Positions 50,164-53,981 of a stretch of DNA of 53,981 nt are shown piece by piece. Source of the stretch: Candidatus Woesearchaeota archaeon. Lineage in GTDB: Archaea; Nanobdellota; Nanobdellia; SCGC-AAA011-G17; JACQNH01. The notes below the pieces were generated by a model. It was not told where the DNA came from. It searched no databases and saw only the letters and a program-made list of their open reading frames with translations. Position numbers and translations under genes: made by a program. Position 1 is the stretch's first letter, and every line of letters begins with the position of its first letter. Location: contig JAHFIJ010000004.1 in assembly GCA_023246445.1 (NCBI GenBank), positions 1 to 53,981 of the forward strand, given 5' to 3'.

Positions 50164-51849
50164 ATGGAGTTCAAAGAAGAAATAGTCAAATTACTATCAA
50201 AAGAATTAAATCTAAAAGAACAAGAAATCAAGGATCTACTAGAAACACCACCAGATCCAAAACTAGGAGACATTTCTTTACCATGTTTTAAACTCTCAAA
50301 TACCCTAAAAAAAGACCCTAAAGTAATAGCTTTGGAATTAAAATCCAAACTAAAGATTAATAAAGATTCTATAAAAGAAACAAAAGTAATAGGCTCTTAC
50401 TTAAATTTCTACTTTAATAATGAAAAATTCATATCTTCAACATTAACTAAAATCTTGAGGGAAAAGGGAAGATACGGCTTTAAACCAAAGAATAAAGAAA
50501 AGATAGTAATTGAATTCCCCTCACCAAATACAAATAAACCCCTGCATTTAGGTCATCTAAGAAATATGTCCTTAGGAGAATCAGTCTCAAGACTTTTAGA
50601 ATCTCAAGGTAATACTGTTTTTAGAGTTAATTTAAACAACGATAGAGGTGTTCACATCTGCAAATCAATGATCGCTTATAAAAAATGGGGTTCAAACAGA
50701 TTACCAGACAAAAAACCAGATCATTTTGTAGGTGATTTTTATGTAATGTTCTCTAAAAAAGAATCACCGGATTTAGAATTAGAAGCTCAGGAAATGTTAA
50801 GAAAATGGGAAAAAGGTGATAAAGAGACACTAAACCTATGGAAAAAAATGAACTCTTGGACTTTACAAGGCTTTAATGAAACCTATAAAAGATTCGGTTC
50901 TAAATTTGATAAAACTTACTATGAAAGTAAGATCTACAAGAAAGGTAAAGTCTTAATCTTAGAAGGGTTCAAAAAAGGTCTATTTCAAAAAGATGAAAAA
51001 GGGGCAATTATAATAGACTTAATAGGCCTTGGAAAAAAGGTTTTGCTAAGGGGGGACGGAACCTCAATCTATATTACTCAGGATTTATACCTTGCCAAAC
51101 TGAAATATGAAGACTTCAAATTTAATAAATCAATCATAATCTCAGCCTCAGAACAAAATTATCATTTTAAGGTATTGTTTAAACTCATAGAAACTTTAAA
51201 ATTTCCCTTTGCTGGCTCCTGTTTTCATTTAAGTTATGGTATGGTTCTTTTGCCGGAAGGAAGAATGAAATCGAGAGAAGGCACAGTTATAGACGCAGAT
51301 GATTTAATTGATGAACTATCAGAAATGGCAAAGAAAGAGATAATTTTAAGACAAAAAGCAACCAAAAATGTGGGAGCAATAGCAGAGAAAATCGCATTAG
51401 CCTCTCTAAAATGCTATTTATTAAAGTTTACAGCCCACATAGACATAGTGTTCAATCCCAAAGAATCAATATCTTTTGAAGGTGAAACAGGACCATATTT
51501 ATTATATTCCTTAGTAAGAGCAAATAAAATATTAGAAAAATTAACCCCCTCACTAAATAAAATAAATTTTAATCTGTTAATCACACAACAAGAAATTTCA
51601 TTAATAAAAAGTTTAGCGGAATTTCTAGGAATAATAGAAAAATCTTCAAAATCTTTATCACCACATATTTTAGTGGATTACCTTTTTAAATTAGCGTCGG
51701 CTTTTAATTTATTCTATGAAAATTGTCAGGTTATTAATGCAGAAAATAAAGATCTAAAATTAGCAAGGGCTTCTATAGTGAAAGCGTATAATATAGTTTT
51801 GAACTCAAGCCTGTCTCTTTTAGGTATAGATATAGTTAAAGAAATGTAA
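50164..51849 (+). CDS. argS: Arginyl-tRNA synthetase
   Basis: Class I aminoacyl-tRNA synthetase charging tRNA-Arg, one of which is at 9553-9662. An N-terminal additional domain (1-105) precedes the HIGH motif HLGH (128-131, after PSPNTNKPL); a KMSK-equivalent GRMKSREGT lies near residue 365; a DALR-type anticodon-binding domain (about 425-561) contains YLLYSLVRANKIL. 561 aa is in the normal range. Starts on ATG shortly after a Lys/Thr-rich spacer with TATA-like ATTTAAATA at 50132-50140. Confidence 0.93.
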   Translation: MEFKEEIVKLLSKELNLKEQEIKDLLETPPDPKLGDISLPCFKLSNTLKKDPKVIALELKSKLKINKDSIKETKVIGSYLNFYFNNEKFISSTLTKILREKGRYGFKPKNKEKIVIEFPSPNTNKPLHLGHLRNMSLGESVSRLLESQGNTVFRVNLNNDRGVHICKSMIAYKKWGSNRLPDKKPDHFVGDFYVMFSKKESPDLELEAQEMLRKWEKGDKETLNLWKKMNSWTLQGFNETYKRFGSKFDKTYYESKIYKKGKVLILEGFKKGLFQKDEKGAIIIDLIGLGKKVLLRGDGTSIYITQDLYLAKLKYEDFKFNKSIIISASEQNYHFKVLFKLIETLKFPFAGSCFHLSYGMVLLPEGRMKSREGTVIDADDLIDELSEMAKKEIILRQKATKNVGAIAEKIALASLKCYLLKFTAHIDIVFNPKESISFEGETGPYLLYSLVRANKILEKLTPSLNKINFNLLITQQEISLIKSLAEFLGIIEKSSKSLSPHILVDYLFKLASAFNLFYENCQVINAENKDLKLARASIVKAYNIVLNSSLSLLGIDIVKEM

Positions 51850-51973
51850 TTCCTTATACCGAATAAAGCTTCTAAAAACAGTTTATCAGCTGTAAAACAC
51901 ATTAATTTTCTAAAACAAACATTTAAAAACAGTTGATTACAACACTAAAGAAACAAACTCGTGAGGTGTCAAA

Positions 51974-52408
51974 ATGGCAATAGTAGGATTTTACTTTGAT
52001 AAAATTAATGTTGAAAGATTAGAGCCTCTTAAAGGACAGATTAGTATTAAGAATGATATTAAGTTAAAAAATGTAGAAAAAGATACAATCTCTTTATCAA
52101 AAGAGAATAAATCCGAAGTAATATTAATTAGATTTGAATTTTCCACTACATACGAGCCAAAAATAGGTTTTTTAAATATTCTTGGTCACGTTTCTTATCT
52201 TGTAAACGAAAAAGAAGCTAAAGAAATCTTAAATGGCTGGAAAAAAGACAAGAAATTACCCTCAGATATGACTATTAAAGTCCTGAATTTTATATTTTCC
52301 AAAGCTACAATTATGGCTTTAAAAATGACAGAAGAAGTAGGCCTACCGCCGCAAATTCAATTGCCTTCTCTAAAGCCAAAAACAGACGTTAGCGGATACA
52401 TTGGCTAA
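51974..52408 (+). CDS. Conserved protein of unknown function, 144 aa
   Basis: Begins MAIVGFYFDKINVERLEPLKG and continues as alternating strands with KVEK-like turns, ending in a long helix (about 105-125) and a Pro-rich tail. The strand-then-helix order is reminiscent of the SecB-like fold, but I do not recognise a signature and offer this only as a possibility. A GAGGTG ribosome binding site lies 6 nt before the ATG (51962-51967). Confidence 0.7.
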   Translation: MAIVGFYFDKINVERLEPLKGQISIKNDIKLKNVEKDTISLSKENKSEVILIRFEFSTTYEPKIGFLNILGHVSYLVNEKEAKEILNGWKKDKKLPSDMTIKVLNFIFSKATIMALKMTEEVGLPPQIQLPSLKPKTDVSGYIG

Positions 52409-52466
52409 ATCCATTGCCATTTCTTTTATTTTTTGTTAACCCCATTCTTCTTTCTTTAAAAACTTC

Positions 52467-52516
52467 TAAACAACAAACAACAATACTAAACAATCATAAA
52501 CAATGATAAACAATGA
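52467..52516 (+). repeat. Upstream 10-bp repeat array (5 units)
   Basis: Head-to-tail 10-bp units of TAAACAATGA type: TAAACAACAA, ACAACAATAC, TAAACAATCA, TAAACAATGA, TAAACAATGA. They end 55 nt before the ATG of the winged-helix gene. Confidence 0.75.
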
Positions 52517-52544
52517 TAAACGAACAACAATCATTTTAAACTAA

Positions 52545-52565
52545 AAACACCCTCTTGAACGAGAG
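52545..52565 (+). other. Small hairpin over the ribosome binding site
   Basis: CCTCTTGAACGAGAGG (52551-52566) folds with CCTCT pairing AGAGG. AGAGG lies 6 nt before the ATG at 52572, so the hairpin could hide the binding site. Confidence 0.4.
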
Positions 52566-52571
52566 GTTAAA

Positions 52572-53624
52572 ATGGTTGAAATAGACTCAGTTTTCAAAGA
52601 AAACGTCAAAATATCTTTTAAAAAGGCAAAAGAGCATAACATAACTATAGAAAAAGGTATAAATAAGCTAAAATCTGAGTTAAAAGATAAATCAGAAGAT
52701 TTAAACTTAATAAAAACCAGTTTAAATGAACTTAAAGCCTTTTTTACAGAAAATAAAGAATATTTCAACTTATTTAAATTTTCCACTGGAAATAAAGGGG
52801 TTCTAAACAACGATAAACAACAACAAACAACAACCAACAACAATAAACAATGCCCAACAATGATAAACAATGATAAACAACAACCAACAGAAACTACAAA
52901 CAATTTTTTCTTAAAACATAAATTTTCTGACAATTTTTCAGAGCGCATAAAAGAAAAAGTCTCTCTCTCAGAAAAAGAAAACCAACTAAATCTTTCTACA
53001 CTTCCAGAAAAGTCCTATGAATCCCTCACTTCCTTAAATGAAGAAGATTTCACAGATGAGCAATCCATAAAAGAAACTCTCACTTCTGAGAATTTACTCA
53101 AAAATTCCAAAGATTCTTCTTTTATATCTGAACAAACCCCTTCTTCTAATAAAATAGACGAGCCAATAGTGGACTTTTCTCTAGAAACTCAGGAATCCCA
53201 GGAGCAAACTCTCACTTCTCTAAATTTAGATAAAAAACCACAAATTTACTCACCAAAAACTACCACAAATACAAATAAAACCCTCACTTCTTTACTTTCG
53301 GGGTTAAAAGAAGAGCTTACTAAAACCCTCACTTCATTAACGGACAGGGAGATATCTACTCTTTTAGCTATTTATGATATTGAGTCAGAAGGGTTAGATG
53401 TTTCTTACTCTCACTTAGCTCAAAAGCTTAAACTTTCTGAAAATACAATTCGTGTAATAATCATGTCTCTCTTAAATAAAAACGCTCCAGTAACTAAAGA
53501 AAGATATTTTAATAGGAAAGTTTTTCTCTCTCTAAACAAAGAATTTAAAGAGCTTAACCTTTTACAAAAATTACTCGTTATAAGAAACTCTAACAAAGAT
53601 CAAAAAACTCTATTTGATCTTTAG
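52572..53624 (+). CDS. Coiled-coil/winged-helix DNA-binding protein, 350 aa, with internal DNA repeat array
   Basis: Three parts: a helical Lys-rich N-terminus (1-75), a low-complexity Asn/Gln/Thr/Ser-rich middle (78-260) and a winged helix at 262-325 (ISTLLAIYDIE, LDVSYSHLAQKLKLSENTIR, VIIMSLLNKNAPVTKERYF). The middle contains an encoded 10-bp repeat array and five copies of a Leu-Thr-Ser motif. It resembles small DPANN transcription or replication regulators but no family is recognised. Repeats in front of and inside the gene match, suggesting that the protein or a partner binds them. Confidence 0.75.
   Translation: MVEIDSVFKENVKISFKKAKEHNITIEKGINKLKSELKDKSEDLNLIKTSLNELKAFFTENKEYFNLFKFSTGNKGVLNNDKQQQTTTNNNKQCPTMINNDKQQPTETTNNFFLKHKFSDNFSERIKEKVSLSEKENQLNLSTLPEKSYESLTSLNEEDFTDEQSIKETLTSENLLKNSKDSSFISEQTPSSNKIDEPIVDFSLETQESQEQTLTSLNLDKKPQIYSPKTTTNTNKTLTSLLSGLKEELTKTLTSLTDREISTLLAIYDIESEGLDVSYSHLAQKLKLSENTIRVIIMSLLNKNAPVTKERYFNRKVFLSLNKEFKELNLLQKLLVIRNSNKDQKTLFDL
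52804..52893 (+). repeat. Intragenic 10-bp repeat array (9 units)
   Basis: Nine consecutive 10-bp units of consensus YMAACAAYRA, including TAAACAATGA, the same unit as in the upstream array. The unit length is not a multiple of three, so the encoded protein repeats only every ten residues (NNDKQQQ, NNNKQCP, NNDKQQP). The last unit is degenerate. Confidence 0.8.
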
Positions 53625-53670
53625 TCTTTAACACAATTTTTTCTAAAAACATAAAAAAGTGCGTGATAAA

Positions 53671-53800
53671 TAGTTAACTTAACGTTAACTTAATTAACTT
53701 AACCGTTAATTAACGGTTAATTAACCATCGTCTATAAGTTCAATAAAAGTCATTTATAGCCAAAAAACACATACTTAACTATCACTTAACCGTTAATTAA
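53671..53800. repeat. Cluster of TTAAC/GTTAA palindromes
   Basis: Contains TTAACGTTAA (53679-53688), a perfect 22-bp palindrome with TTAACCG arms (53699-53720), another GGTTAATTAACC, and a third copy TTAACCGTTAATTAA (53786-53800). They lie between the winged-helix gene and the TATA box of the next gene: an operator-like or binding-site cluster in a gene-free stretch (53625-53852). Confidence 0.6.
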
Positions 53801-53852
53801 CCCTCAAATTCTATATAAAAATCTTTAAATATACCAACACTCTCTAAATTAC

Positions 53853-53981
53853 ATGTTTTTTTGGAGAAAAAAGAGGGAAATAGAATTTAATTATAAGTGG
53901 CAGCTACTTCAGTATGCCTTAAAAAATTCCTTTCCAAATGTAAAAGGGGATATAGATAGCTTAGTTTCAACACAAATTTCA
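53853..53981 (+). CDS. Unidentified gene, 5' part only
   Basis: ATG at 53853 opens 43 codons to the window edge: a basic head (MFFWRKKREIEF) and an aromatic helix (YKWQLLQYALKN). Not recognised. A TATA-like CTTTAAATA at 53823-53831 is about 26 nt upstream, so a leaderless start is likely. The palindrome cluster upstream may control it. Confidence 0.5.
   Translation, partial: MFFWRKKREIEFNYKWQLLQYALKNSFPNVKGDIDSLVSTQIS

Noticed and set aside
52804-52893. CRISPR array
   Set aside because: The units are 10 bp and contiguous, without spacers, and lie inside an open frame.

Overview
The window is AT-rich archaeal chromosome, most likely from a DPANN archaeon of the Nanoarchaeota / Woesearchaeota / Pacearchaeota type. 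Directly visible markers are a two-subunit PolD, Orc1/Cdc6, a RadA recombinase (with an intein), archaeal RPA, membrane-bound LonB, CDP-archaeol synthase, aEF-1B, archaeal TATA boxes about 26 nt from leaderless starts, and many membrane proteins with class III (pilin-like, K/R-G) signal peptides. No sequence comparison could be run, so the lineage is an inference.

Layout. (1) 1-7302: a partial AAA ATPase, a four-gene envelope operon (one pilin-like protein, one anchored protein, two lipoproteins), a membrane protein, a geranylgeranyl-reductase-type flavoprotein and a prepilin peptidase. (2) 7303-8373: gene scrap, with a restriction-enzyme N-terminus beside a winged-helix C-terminus, plus two tiny genes. 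(3) 8374-13907: HIT protein, aEF-1B, zinc ribbon, a tRNA-Arg interrupted by an intron in its T-loop, ferredoxin and U32 protein, and radA with an intein. (4) 14335-15880: a short accessory segment that reads as integron gene cassettes (attC-like site, cassette boundaries, promoter-bearing cassette ORFs, one PD-(D/E)XK nuclease) without an integrase in view. (5) 15881-32165: RPA followed by a large pilus/archaellum-like locus: FlaI-type ATPase, FlaJ-type membrane protein, ten pilin-like proteins (three of 147 residues or fewer, two of only 55-56), two coiled-coil proteins on the opposite strand and three tandem paralogous membrane proteins. PHP phosphoesterase and CarS sit inside it on the other strand. 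(6) 32231-40771: housekeeping and membrane genes (TraB, M50 protease, Cys-rich repeat protein, split Hef helicase/nuclease, ThpR, arginase family, TctA/DUF112, VIT1). (7) 40815-47609: DP2, DP1, Cdc6 and an AT-rich origin with two inverted ORB-like boxes. (8) 47610-53981: PRC-barrel, LonB, ArgS, small conserved proteins, and a winged-helix gene carrying 10-bp repeats both in its leader and inside its coding sequence, followed by a palindrome cluster and a partial gene.

How the parts fit. The prepilin peptidase (6445-7302), FlaI/FlaJ pair and the dispersed K/R-G proteins form one secretion and assembly system for surface filaments or a surface complex. Cdc6, PolD and the ORB boxes form an origin module with the gene order known from Pyrococcus. 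The cassette segment is the clearest sign of horizontal acquisition.
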